Positions 31,457 to 38,980 of a stretch of DNA of 38,980 bases are shown one piece after another. The notes beneath the pieces are model-generated. The model saw nothing but the letters and a program-made list of their open reading frames with translations, made no database searches and was not told the origin of the DNA. Numbering within the stretch: position 1 is the first letter of the stretch; each line of letters opens with the position of its first letter. The stretch comes from Actinomycetes bacterium (GTDB taxonomy: Bacteria > Actinomycetota > Acidimicrobiia > Acidimicrobiales > Acidimicrobiaceae), in contig JAJZBG010000021.1 of the NCBI GenBank assembly GCA_021799035.1, forward strand, positions 1-38,980, read 5' to 3'. The translations under genes and the position numbers were made by a program.

Positions 31457-32500
31457 TTACGGCCAAGTTGGACGTGGCGTTTCATCGGGCCATACAGGTG
31501 GGACCTGGTTGTCCGGAGCAGTGTGTGCGTCGGGAGGCTCTTCAAAGAGGGTGAGGGGGTAGCAAAGCGCTCTCATCGTCTCGAGCAGCGAGTCGAATAT
31601 ATGCATTCGGACGAGCTTCGCAGTCCTTTCCTTATCGTCATTGAAGTGCTGGTGCCATAAAAAGTGGTCCACTACGATCAGGTCTCCCTTTTCCCAAGGG
31701 TGTTCCTCGCACTTATCCGGCTCAGTCCCTATTATCGAGTGGCCATGACCCTCAAGGACGTATAGCCATGCCTCTCCGGGATGGCGATGTATGAACTTCT
31801 GTCCTCGCCCTGGAGCAAATTCCCCGACAACCATCGAAAGCCCAGAAGCTCCGTACCCAATGGATCTGTCGAGCAGAAACGCCGTGCGCTGGCCTCGTGG
31901 AGACTTCAACAGCTCGACATCATCCCAGCTGGTGTGGAGCCGTCCCGCTCTCCTCTGCTCCTGATCATTTGCAAGCCTGTTGATCCTTACAGCAAACGGA
32001 TCGTTTCCTTCAATCGACTCTGCATATGGCGGCCTGGTGGGCAGCTGGTCGAAGGGGGTATCTCCCGCTTCTTCGTCAATGGCCATCCCCATAGTCTCGA
32101 GCAGCGGCTCAGACGATGCCGTCATGAATCGCGCCACTTCTGTTCCCTCGTTACCATGACGATGCCAGGCCCAGGCTGGAAGATGGAGCGCGTCGCCAGG
32201 ACCCCAGTTGATCCGCTGCCCGTCTATCTCCGTCCATCCCCAACCGCCTATGCAAAGGACCATCGCATCCCAGGAATGGCGGTGTATCGTAGACGTCACT
32301 CCAGGGTCGATCTCATGAAGCAGGGCGTCGAGACTCCTCGATGGGCGGCCAGCGTCATCGCTTACGTAGACGCCCCTCCTCATCCTGCGCGCAGTATCGA
32401 ACAGCTGCACATCTCTATCACGCACGCTAGAGACACGCAAGCACACAGAGTCGACGGGCTTGCTTGCGTCTCCCAGCTCTTCAAAGGGTGCGCAGACCAA
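31457..32500 (-). CDS. Bicupin, gentisate dioxygenase-like
   Basis: This protein of about 347 residues has two cupin barrels, each with metal-binding histidines: TIHRHSWDAM...LPAWAWHRHGN and FIHRHPGEAWL...VDHFLWHQHFN. The layout resembles gentisate or 1-hydroxy-2-naphthoate ring-cleaving dioxygenases, so iron-dependent oxidation of an aromatic acid is a reasonable guess; isomerase-type bicupins are an alternative. The start is uncertain. The TTG at 32500 has AAGGG 6 bases upstream. The longer frame from the TTG at 32554 begins inside a palindrome that looks regulatory. It is the first gene of a leftward operon, divergent from the MarR regulator. Confidence 0.78.
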   Translation of the reverse strand: MVCAPFEELGDASKPVDSVCLRVSSVRDRDVQLFDTARRMRRGVYVSDDAGRPSRSLDALLHEIDPGVTSTIHRHSWDAMVLCIGGWGWTEIDGQRINWGPGDALHLPAWAWHRHGNEGTEVARFMTASSEPLLETMGMAIDEEAGDTPFDQLPTRPPYAESIEGNDPFAVRINRLANDQEQRRAGRLHTSWDDVELLKSPRGQRTAFLLDRSIGYGASGLSMVVGEFAPGRGQKFIHRHPGEAWLYVLEGHGHSIIGTEPDKCEEHPWEKGDLIVVDHFLWHQHFNDDKERTAKLVRMHIFDSLLETMRALCYPLTLFEEPPDAHTAPDNQVPPVWPDETPRPTWP

Positions 32501-32551
32501 GGTGGGCCCTTGGCTTTTTACCTGGATAGACCAGCAAAAATGTTGTAGCTG

Positions 32552-32569
32552 CAAGAGAAATAATTCTTG
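32552..32569. promoter_or_regulatory. Palindrome between bicupin and MarR genes
   Basis: CAAGA-N8-TCTTG lies in the divergent gap, about 100 bases before the MarR start. It is a candidate MarR operator controlling the bicupin operon and possibly marR itself. The arms are only 5 bases, so this is tentative. Confidence 0.4.
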
Positions 32570-32665
32570 GCTTTAGATAACAAGTGCAATTAGTATCAGA
32601 GTTATGGATCACTCGGCAATCCACGGAAAGCCGAAACATTTCTCCAGGTCCAGGAGGTGATCGAG

Positions 32666-33166
32666 ATGACCCCCGGTCACGACGAAGGCTCTTTCGAAGA
32701 GTCTGACTCCAAAGCTTTGGCGGCACGCCTTCGCATGGCGATGATCCGCTTTTCGCGCCAAGCAAGGCGCCAGGATCCCTCACCATTCAGCATCGCACAG
32801 CTATCTGCCCTTGCTACGGTCGCACATTGGGGCCCTATAGGAATCGGCCAGCTAGCTGAGATAGAGGGGCTGCCTTCTCCGGCCATAAGCCGCCTGGCAG
32901 ACAGGCTGGAAGAATACGGGCTAATAATACGGCAAGCCAACCCGGCAGATCGTCGCGGAGTCCACGTCGTTGCAACTGCAGACGGGAAGAAGCTGCTTGC
33001 CAGAAGAAAGATCGCCGGCAATGCCTGGCTTGCGGACCGCATCTCGCATTTCGATGATTCCGACCGGATGATTCTTGAACGAGCGGTAGGCCTCTTGGAG
33101 AATCTCGCCTCAGATCGAGACGGAGACGCTCCAGAAGGCCCGGCCAACCTGGAGGTTCGGCGATGA
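32666..33166 (+). CDS. MarR-family transcriptional regulator
   Basis: This 166-residue winged-helix regulator has the recognition region IGQLAEIEGLPSPAISRLADRLEEYGLI followed by the wing NPADRRGVHVVATADGKKLL, with the family's DRR. MarR proteins usually repress and are released by aromatic acids. The ATG at 32666 is chosen over the GTG at 32657 because AGGAGGTGA ends 5 bases before it. Its end overlaps the MFS gene (ATGA), so regulator and exporter are coupled; it also faces the bicupin operon. Confidence 0.92.
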   Translation: MTPGHDEGSFEESDSKALAARLRMAMIRFSRQARRQDPSPFSIAQLSALATVAHWGPIGIGQLAEIEGLPSPAISRLADRLEEYGLIIRQANPADRRGVHVVATADGKKLLARRKIAGNAWLADRISHFDDSDRMILERAVGLLENLASDRDGDAPEGPANLEVRR

Positions 33167-34992
33167 GCGATCCAATCGTCAAAGTCGGTCCGAACTACAA
33201 ATGGCTGGTGCTTTCAAACACGACGATAGGAGTGCTGCTGGCATCGCTCAACACCACCAGCCTCATGATCGCGCTGCCGGTCATATTTCGGGGAATCGAC
33301 CTCAACCCGCTTGATCCATCGAACTTTCCGTACCTTCTGTGGATTCTCATGGGATACATGCTCGTGGCGGCTGCCATTGTTGTCACTGTGGGCCGCATCG
33401 GAGACATCTTCGGAAGGGTGAAGATGTACAACCTGGGCTTCGCCTGGTTCACAGTCGCCTCTCTTCTTCTTTCTCTGGTATGGAGCAAGGGGGCTACAGG
33501 TGCGCTCGAGCTGGTCGTGCTCCGCATGATCCAAGCGGTAGGTGGAGCGCTCCTCATGGCGAATTCAGCAGCGATAATCACCGACGCATTTCCTGCAGAC
33601 CAGCTCGGCCTTGCACTGGGAACAAACATGGTCGCCGGCATCTTCGGCTCCTTTTTGGGGATAGTTGCCGGCGGCCTCCTTTCACAGGTCGGGTGGCGCT
33701 GGGTGTTCCTTGTGAACGTCCCGATCGGCGCCTTTGGAACGGTATGGGCCTACCTCAAGCTGGAGGAGGTTGGAATCAGGATAAGGGCAAGCATCGACTG
33801 GTTGGGCAATATCACCTTTGCCGGCGGGCTCGCGATGATCCTCACCGGAATCACCTATTCCCTGGAACCCTACGGAACCTCACTCACCGGATGGGGTAAC
33901 CCGTTCGTGCTATCGATGATCTTCGGAGGGCTAGCTCTGTTGATCACCTTCGTTGTGATAGAGGCGAAGGTCGACTCCCCAATGTTCCGCCTCTCGCTGT
34001 TTCGGATAAGGGCCTTCTGGGCGGGCAACCTCGCCCAGTTCCTCGGCGCAGTAGGAAGAGGAGGCTTCCAGTTCATGCTGATGATCTGGTTCCAGGGAAT
34101 TTGGCTTCCGCAACATGGCTACGACTTCACTGTCACGCCGCTGTGGGCTGGCGTGTACATGATCCCGTGGATGCTTGGATTCGTCTTGACCGGTCCGATA
34201 TCTGGCACCCTGTCAGACCACCACGGCGCCCGCCTATTCGCAACGGCAGGAATGGTGCTTTCAGCAATCATGTTCGCCGTAATGATGGCGTTCCCAGCAA
34301 ACTTCTCCTACTGGCCTTTCGCCTTCGTAATGCTACTTTCCGGTGTTGGGAACGGCCTTTTCGCCTCGCCTAACACCTCTTCGATTATGAACTCGGTGCC
34401 GGCGCGACACCGCGGAGCGGCTTCTGGGATGCGAGTGACTTTCTCCAATGCTGGGATGCCGCTATCGATGGGGCTGTTCTTTACGATACTGGTGATCGGG
34501 CTGAACTCCTCTGTCCCACATGCTCTTCTAACGGGACTTATCTCACATGGCGTACCCACGAACGTGGCGGAAGGAATTGCCAAGTCGCCTCCGCTTGGAT
34601 ATCTCTTCGCCGCGTTCCTGGGGTACAACCCGCTCAAGAGCCTGCTCGGGCCTTCGGTGCTCTCCCAACTCGGCCCGAGCCAAGCTGCGACAATCACCAG
34701 CCGGGGATTCTTCCCGCAACTGATAGGGAGCTCATTCGTGCACGCCCTGAGCCTCATTCTCATGTTTGCTGCGGCGATGAGCGTCATAGCCGCGATAGCC
34801 TCTGCATTGAGGGGCCAGAAGTTCATCCACGAAGATGAGGAATCGGTGGCGCAGAAGGCCCTGCTTGCTACCGCCGCCGTCGAGCAGCCCCAGTCACAAC
34901 AGCCCCGCGTTGAGAGGCGGCACCTCCAAAGAAAGCGCCACCTGCAGGAGCACGCTCCTGAGACAGAAAGCGGCAACGCTGGGGCCAACTGA
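33163..34992 (+). CDS. MFS transporter, DHA2 (EmrB/QacA) family
   Basis: This 609-residue drug:H+ antiporter-type transporter is predicted to have 14 membrane segments. Typical features are a first segment with NTTSLMIALPVI, the motif A-like loop GRIGDIFGRVKMY, motif C-like GSFLGIVAGGLLSQVGWRWVFLVNVPIG, and a polar C-terminal tail rich in Gln, Arg and His. It probably exports a toxic or aromatic compound, sensed by the MarR protein whose stop overlaps its ATG. The extended tail after the last membrane segment (about 55 residues) has no known motif. Confidence 0.92.
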   Translation: MSDPIVKVGPNYKWLVLSNTTIGVLLASLNTTSLMIALPVIFRGIDLNPLDPSNFPYLLWILMGYMLVAAAIVVTVGRIGDIFGRVKMYNLGFAWFTVASLLLSLVWSKGATGALELVVLRMIQAVGGALLMANSAAIITDAFPADQLGLALGTNMVAGIFGSFLGIVAGGLLSQVGWRWVFLVNVPIGAFGTVWAYLKLEEVGIRIRASIDWLGNITFAGGLAMILTGITYSLEPYGTSLTGWGNPFVLSMIFGGLALLITFVVIEAKVDSPMFRLSLFRIRAFWAGNLAQFLGAVGRGGFQFMLMIWFQGIWLPQHGYDFTVTPLWAGVYMIPWMLGFVLTGPISGTLSDHHGARLFATAGMVLSAIMFAVMMAFPANFSYWPFAFVMLLSGVGNGLFASPNTSSIMNSVPARHRGAASGMRVTFSNAGMPLSMGLFFTILVIGLNSSVPHALLTGLISHGVPTNVAEGIAKSPPLGYLFAAFLGYNPLKSLLGPSVLSQLGPSQAATITSRGFFPQLIGSSFVHALSLILMFAAAMSVIAAIASALRGQKFIHEDEESVAQKALLATAAVEQPQSQQPRVERRHLQRKRHLQEHAPETESGNAGAN

Positions 34993-35008
34993 CGCCCTGA
35001 AAATCTCC

Positions 35009-35039
35009 ACAAGGCCGCGCAGGGCGACATTGGCCTTGT
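35009..35039 (+). terminator. Hairpin after the MFS gene
   Basis: ACAAGGCC (35009-35016) pairs with GGCCTTGT (35032-35039) around a 15-base loop, beginning 17 bases after the MFS stop. It is a candidate terminator for marR-MFS; there is only a short T-rich tail. Confidence 0.55.
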
Positions 35040-35359
35040 TGGAAAGCCGCAGGCCAGGCACATACCCAGTACTATTTTGACCACCTTGGGTGACGGAACT
35101 TGCCGCAACCACATTTCACAATTTTCCAGGTAACATTGCATTTGGAGGCGATTTGTTAGTTATCGGGTTTGCGACCAGGATTTAGTATCGTCGCCGTTTC
35201 TTGTGTATCAGCACCTCCTGCAATGGCGCGCTTAGACATGTTTGAGGGGAAGCTTGGGACGCAACTGGGGATCTCATGCGTGTGGATGCTTCTGGTTCAC
35301 ATTTCAAGGACCATCCCGCGACCGTGCCTCGGTACAGCCACAAGAATTGAGGCAACGAG
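35040..35359. other. Intergenic region before the REC-EAL gene
   Basis: These 320 bases hold no supported gene. They should contain the promoter of the signalling genes, but no strong hexamer pair stood out. A 71-codon ORF at 35169 runs into the REC-EAL start and shows no family resemblance. Confidence 0.45.
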
Positions 35360-36985
35360 ATGGCTCCTGTTGAACCGCCCGTAATCCTGATTGTCGACGA
35401 CGACGCCTCAACGCGCGCTCTCTATGTCGCAACTCTAAAACGCGCCGATTACAAAGTCATTTCTGCTACCAACGGGCAAGAGGCGATCGACATTCTTGGT
35501 TCTACGCCAGTGGAGTGCATGATAATCGACTCAAAAATGCCGATCCTGACCGGGCCGGAGGTCATCGAGCAGCTTAGGGCGGAGCCGGTGTTCTCGCTTC
35601 TTCCAATAATCATGGTCACGGGTTCAGACGAACCATCGGACATGATTACAGGTCTCAACAAAGGCGCGAACGACTACCTCGTCAAGCCGGTAGACCCTAC
35701 TGAACTTCTAGCCAGGGTCAGGGCTCAGTTGAGAGTGAGCGAGAGTTGGCTCGATGCCAGCAAAGCTTCGCTCGGACGACGAATGGCATTGGTGGATACG
35801 TTCAGCAATATCGACCCGTTGGCAGAGCTGGATCAGGTCGCATCCGCCATGGTCGACCAGATCAACGCTTATGAGAATGTCAAAAGCGCCTGTATCTATG
35901 CTTTCCCCCGAAAAGACTCTGCTCTGCTTCTCGCTGGCCAGGCTAATCACCCTGTAGGCCATGACAGAGACATACCGAAGAACGTGACCTTGAGCCTTTA
36001 TTCCCTAGCCGAACGGGGGCCTTCTCTTCTCAAGCCTGGCGTGGACGAAAGGTGGTGGTCGGAGTCGAATAGCGACAATGTCTTCTCGTGCCCACTTGGC
36101 GAAAAAGAAAGCCCATTCGGCATTCTGATTTTTACCTCGCGAGGAGCGGCGCTCAGGGAGGCTTCGGGCCTTTCACTCTTGGTTGACGTCGCTGGGATTG
36201 CCACAACGCTTCTCGGTCCCAAGCTCCGCAGAGCACTCGGCCAGGCCGCTTCTGCAAAAGAGATCAGAGCAGCAATGAAGGCTCCCGGGACCCAGATTGC
36301 ATATCAGCCAATCGTCGATCTGCAATCTCACCAGTTAGTCGGCTTTGAAGCTCTGGCAAGGTTCAGCGACGGCGTGAGGCCAGACCACAGATTGAGCGAT
36401 GCAGCGATGGCAGGGATCCGCGACGAGATTGAACTAGAGCTCTTTCGCCTGGCGGTGGACTCCTGTGACCACCTTCCTTCCCAGGTATGGGTCTCCGCGA
36501 ACCTGTCGGCGGCAGTCCTAGTCGAGCATCCCGGGCTGGGAGAGGTCACCAGAAGATCCCAACGGAAGCTAGTCGTAGAGCTGACTGAAAACGAGCCTGT
36601 CTCGGATTACGAAAAGGTGAGGACCGCTATCGGGTCACTTGCTGGGGAGCCGCTTCTTTCTATCGACGACGCCGGCGCGGGATATGCCAGTCTCCGTCAC
36701 ATCTTCGAGCTCTCACCAGCATTTGTGAAGCTGGATCGGGAGTGGGTCTTTGGAATCGACAGCGATCCCATTAGGCAAGCTCTAGTTGAATCGCTTGTGA
36801 TCTTCTCTCATCGATCCGGAGCCAAGCTCGTTGCAGAAGGGATAGAGACGTCATCGGAACTCAAGACGCTTGCAAATGCCGGCGTGAACCTTGGCCAGGG
36901 CTACCTCCTCGGCAAGCCCATGTTTGCACCAGGTGAGCCTCCCGCGATCATCTCAAGCCGCCTGAAGAACGCTCTCGATGGTTGA
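35360..36985 (+). CDS. Response regulator with EAL phosphodiesterase domain
   Basis: This 541-residue protein has an N-terminal REC domain (about 1-125; acidic Asp13-15, phospho-acceptor Asp57 in IIDSKMP, Thr in VTGSD, Lys in LVKPVDP). A middle region follows (about 140-300, GAF-like by position; unconfirmed), then a C-terminal EAL domain (about 310-541). The EAL catalytic set looks complete: FEALARF, NLSA, VELTENE, IDDAGAGY, FVKLDRE, AEGIET and GQGYLLGKP, so it probably hydrolyses c-di-GMP under control of phosphorylation. GAGG lies 7 bases upstream of the ATG. A hybrid histidine kinase gene starts 124 bases downstream and is its likely partner. Confidence 0.92.
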   Translation: MAPVEPPVILIVDDDASTRALYVATLKRADYKVISATNGQEAIDILGSTPVECMIIDSKMPILTGPEVIEQLRAEPVFSLLPIIMVTGSDEPSDMITGLNKGANDYLVKPVDPTELLARVRAQLRVSESWLDASKASLGRRMALVDTFSNIDPLAELDQVASAMVDQINAYENVKSACIYAFPRKDSALLLAGQANHPVGHDRDIPKNVTLSLYSLAERGPSLLKPGVDERWWSESNSDNVFSCPLGEKESPFGILIFTSRGAALREASGLSLLVDVAGIATTLLGPKLRRALGQAASAKEIRAAMKAPGTQIAYQPIVDLQSHQLVGFEALARFSDGVRPDHRLSDAAMAGIRDEIELELFRLAVDSCDHLPSQVWVSANLSAAVLVEHPGLGEVTRRSQRKLVVELTENEPVSDYEKVRTAIGSLAGEPLLSIDDAGAGYASLRHIFELSPAFVKLDREWVFGIDSDPIRQALVESLVIFSHRSGAKLVAEGIETSSELKTLANAGVNLGQGYLLGKPMFAPGEPPAIISSRLKNALDG

Positions 36986-37109
36986 AAGGCCTAGGAGGTA
37001 GCGCGCAATCCGCGATCGGACTGACAAGTCCGCAGAGAGAGACGCCGTTCTCCGCATTAACCGATATTTGAAACGCGTCAAACGCCCATTGTGAAAGGAT
37101 GTCAGGGCT

Positions 37110-38980
37110 ATGCAGGATGCTAACGCGGCAACGCTCAGAGCCCTCTTCGAAGGAACTTCAGACGCCATAATCATGACAGATTCGAAGGCAGTGATTACGG
37201 AGGCGAACCCCGCCACGGCGGAGATGTTCGGCTACGAAGAAGACGCATTGATCGGCCTCAAAGTCACGCGCCTCATCCCGAGGCCCATGGCTGCGAACCG
37301 CGACAGCAAGATTGCCGAATATCTTGACTCATGGTTAAGCACCCAGGTTCGAAACGCACTGCGAACAGAGGGACGCCACAAGGACGGCACCTTGTTTCCA
37401 ATAAGTCTTGCTGTCAGCAGGCTTGAACTTGACGGTAGAGAGTTGTATGTGGGAATAGCTCGTGATTTGACTCAGATACTGCTCACTGAAGAGCTGCTGC
37501 GCTCCAGGCGCCAGATTCTTGATGCAATCTTCGAAGCCTCCCCTGACGCCGTAAAGGTCATCGACAATGGTCTGGAAACGACAGAGAGCAATCCGGCATC
37601 GGCGGAGATGTTGGGGCTTTCAGAAGGAGAAGACCGCCGGATCAACCTGCTCAAGACAGTTCACCCAGAAGACAGGGATGCCGTCGCAGTTGCGCTGAGA
37701 TCGCTTATCTCAAGCCAAACAACCGGAGCGATCTCTCTTCGCTTCAGAGCCAGCCATTCAGACGGCCGGTGGGTTCCGATTGAGGCCCGCGCGAAGACTT
37801 TGCGAGATGAAGGCCACAACGCAGTCGGCGCGGTCCTAGTCAAGCGTGACATCTCTCAAGCGCTCGAAGCACGAGCTGCCCTCGAAGCGGCGAAGGACGA
37901 GGCTGAGCGCGCCAATAGGGAAAAGAGCGAATTTCTATCCCGGATAAGCCATGAGCTGCGAACTCCTTTGAACTCTATACTCGGCTTTGCACAGCTGCTG
38001 AGGATGGACGAACTGGATCCCGACCAGAGAGAAAGTGTCAACCATATCTACAGAGCCGGAAAGCATCTGTTAGATCTGATCAACGAGGTCTTAGATATAT
38101 CACGAATCGAAGCAGGGACAATCAGCGTGTCGCTCGAACCTGTCTCGTTGGAAGAACTCGCCCAAGAATGCATCTCGCTCGTCATGCCAGAGGCAAGGGA
38201 GCGAGGAATCGAAATCATTACACCTAAAGAGCTCGACCTCTACGTAAGAGCGGACAAGCAGCGCATGAAACAGATTCTTCTCAACCTGCTTTCAAATGCC
38301 GTGAAGTTCAACTCCGACAATGGCAGTGTCACTTTTTACTGCCAGGAGCGTGACCAAAGCCTGCGCATTGCGGTCACCGACACCGGTCCAGGCATCAACC
38401 CTGCACTCCGCCAAAGGCTCTTCACCCCTTTCGACCGCCTTGGCGCCGAGTCGAGAGGCGTTGAGGGCACTGGGCTTGGCCTTGCCCTATCACAAAAGCT
38501 GGCCGAGGTGATGGGGGGCAGCCTCGGCTTTGAAAGCACCGTGGGCAAAGGTTCGACCTTCTATGTCGACATGCCGAGACTAGTCTCTCCTCAGCAAAAG
38601 ACGGAGCCTTCAATCCCCTATGAGCAGCTGAAATCCGAATCGGCCAGTGGCACCATTCTCTATATCGAGGACAACCTTGCCAACCTCGCCCTCATCGAAC
38701 ATTTCCTCAGACGCAGACCCGAGATCAGGCTGATAACCGCTTTGCAAGGATCGATCGGCCTTGAGCTGGCGGCACAGCACCAGCCCGACCTGATCATGCT
38801 CGACGTGCACCTGCCGGATATGAACGGCTTCGATGTCCTTCAGCGCCTCAGAACAGCTCAGCAATCGGCTCACATACCTGTGGCGATCCTCTCCGCTGAC
38901 GCAACTAAGACACAGATGAATCATTTCCTGAGCGCGGGAGCGATCGAATACCTTACCAAGCCGCTGGAGCTTGACCGCCT
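37110..38980 (+). CDS. Hybrid sensor histidine kinase (PAS-PAS-HisKA-HATPase-REC), partial
   Basis: The frame is open from the ATG at 37110 to the window edge: 623 codons and no stop, so the C-terminus is missing. It has two PAS domains (about 1-120, opening LRALFEGTSDAIIMTDS; and 130-255, opening ILDAIFEASPDAVKVID), a short coiled stretch (ALEAAKDEAERANREK), an H-box SHELRTPLNSILGF, then N-box LLNLLSNAVKFN, G1 DTGPGI and G2 GTGLGLALS. The last domain is a receiver with ILYIEDN and acceptor Asp in LIMLDVHLPDMNG, ending near the Lys of YLTKPLE. No membrane segment is seen, so it is a cytoplasmic sensor. It probably relays phosphate to the upstream REC-EAL protein. Confidence 0.93.
   Translation, partial: MQDANAATLRALFEGTSDAIIMTDSKAVITEANPATAEMFGYEEDALIGLKVTRLIPRPMAANRDSKIAEYLDSWLSTQVRNALRTEGRHKDGTLFPISLAVSRLELDGRELYVGIARDLTQILLTEELLRSRRQILDAIFEASPDAVKVIDNGLETTESNPASAEMLGLSEGEDRRINLLKTVHPEDRDAVAVALRSLISSQTTGAISLRFRASHSDGRWVPIEARAKTLRDEGHNAVGAVLVKRDISQALEARAALEAAKDEAERANREKSEFLSRISHELRTPLNSILGFAQLLRMDELDPDQRESVNHIYRAGKHLLDLINEVLDISRIEAGTISVSLEPVSLEELAQECISLVMPEARERGIEIITPKELDLYVRADKQRMKQILLNLLSNAVKFNSDNGSVTFYCQERDQSLRIAVTDTGPGINPALRQRLFTPFDRLGAESRGVEGTGLGLALSQKLAEVMGGSLGFESTVGKGSTFYVDMPRLVSPQQKTEPSIPYEQLKSESASGTILYIEDNLANLALIEHFLRRRPEIRLITALQGSIGLELAAQHQPDLIMLDVHLPDMNGFDVLQRLRTAQQSAHIPVAILSADATKTQMNHFLSAGAIEYLTKPLELDR

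Noticed and set aside
34308-35141. 277-codon leftward ORF opposite the MFS gene
   Set aside because: It is antisense to the strongly supported MFS transporter, has no family motifs and its composition looks like a shadow frame.

Overview
The window looks like part of a chromosome from a mid-GC actinobacterium. This is inferred from gene types, not from a marker gene. The pointers are Ser/Thr-rich lipoprotein-style solute-binding proteins, a LivM-LivG fusion, a DUF6457-like protein beside fdhD, and frequent GTG/TTG starts behind strong purine-rich ribosome sites. An acidimicrobial lineage is possible but not demonstrated. No rRNA, tRNA, transposase, phage gene or CRISPR array was found.

Layout. 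(1) 1-0.5 kb: a YefM-YoeB toxin-antitoxin pair. (2) 0.58-0.92 kb: a truncated copy of the 3' end of the ThDP-enzyme gene that sits intact at 13.7-15.3 kb. The two form direct repeats 13.1 kb apart. (3) 1.1-13.5 kb: four Asp/Glu-racemase/arylmalonate-decarboxylase superfamily genes, one SDR dehydrogenase, a complete branched-chain-type ABC importer with a fused permease-ATPase, and a first ThDP-dependent enzyme. (4) 13.7-21.4 kb, leftward operon: four-cluster ferredoxin subunit, NrfD-like membrane anchor, Mo/W-bis-MGD catalytic subunit, aldehyde dehydrogenase, benzoylformate-decarboxylase-like ThDP enzyme. (5) 21.8-26.4 kb: a second complete Liv-type importer. (6) 26.9-29.2 kb: an ACMSD-type amidohydrolase, FdhD and a DUF6457-like protein. 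(7) 29.3-35 kb: a bicupin, an SDR and an ornithine-cyclodeaminase-like protein, divergent from a MarR regulator and an MFS exporter. (8) 35.4-38.98 kb: a REC-EAL c-di-GMP phosphodiesterase and a hybrid sensor histidine kinase that runs off the window.

How it may work together (inference). Regions 3 to 7 read as a catabolic island for imported organic acids, possibly aromatic. Two importers bring in substrate. Racemase/decarboxylase-fold proteins and SDRs would convert hydroxy or malonic acids to 2-oxo acids. ThDP enzymes would decarboxylate these to aldehydes, and the aldehyde dehydrogenase would oxidise them, an arrangement reminiscent of the mandelate pathway. A membrane-anchored Mo/W enzyme without a Tat signal would do cytoplasmic redox or hydration chemistry and probably needs the nearby FdhD. 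The amidohydrolase and bicupin would act on downstream acids.

The two most notable signals are a duplicated promoter-operator module (TTGACA-N17-TATGCT-N13-GGAATAGYRTTCC) in front of two different units of the island, and a pair of racemase-fold paralogues that have lost both catalytic cysteines.
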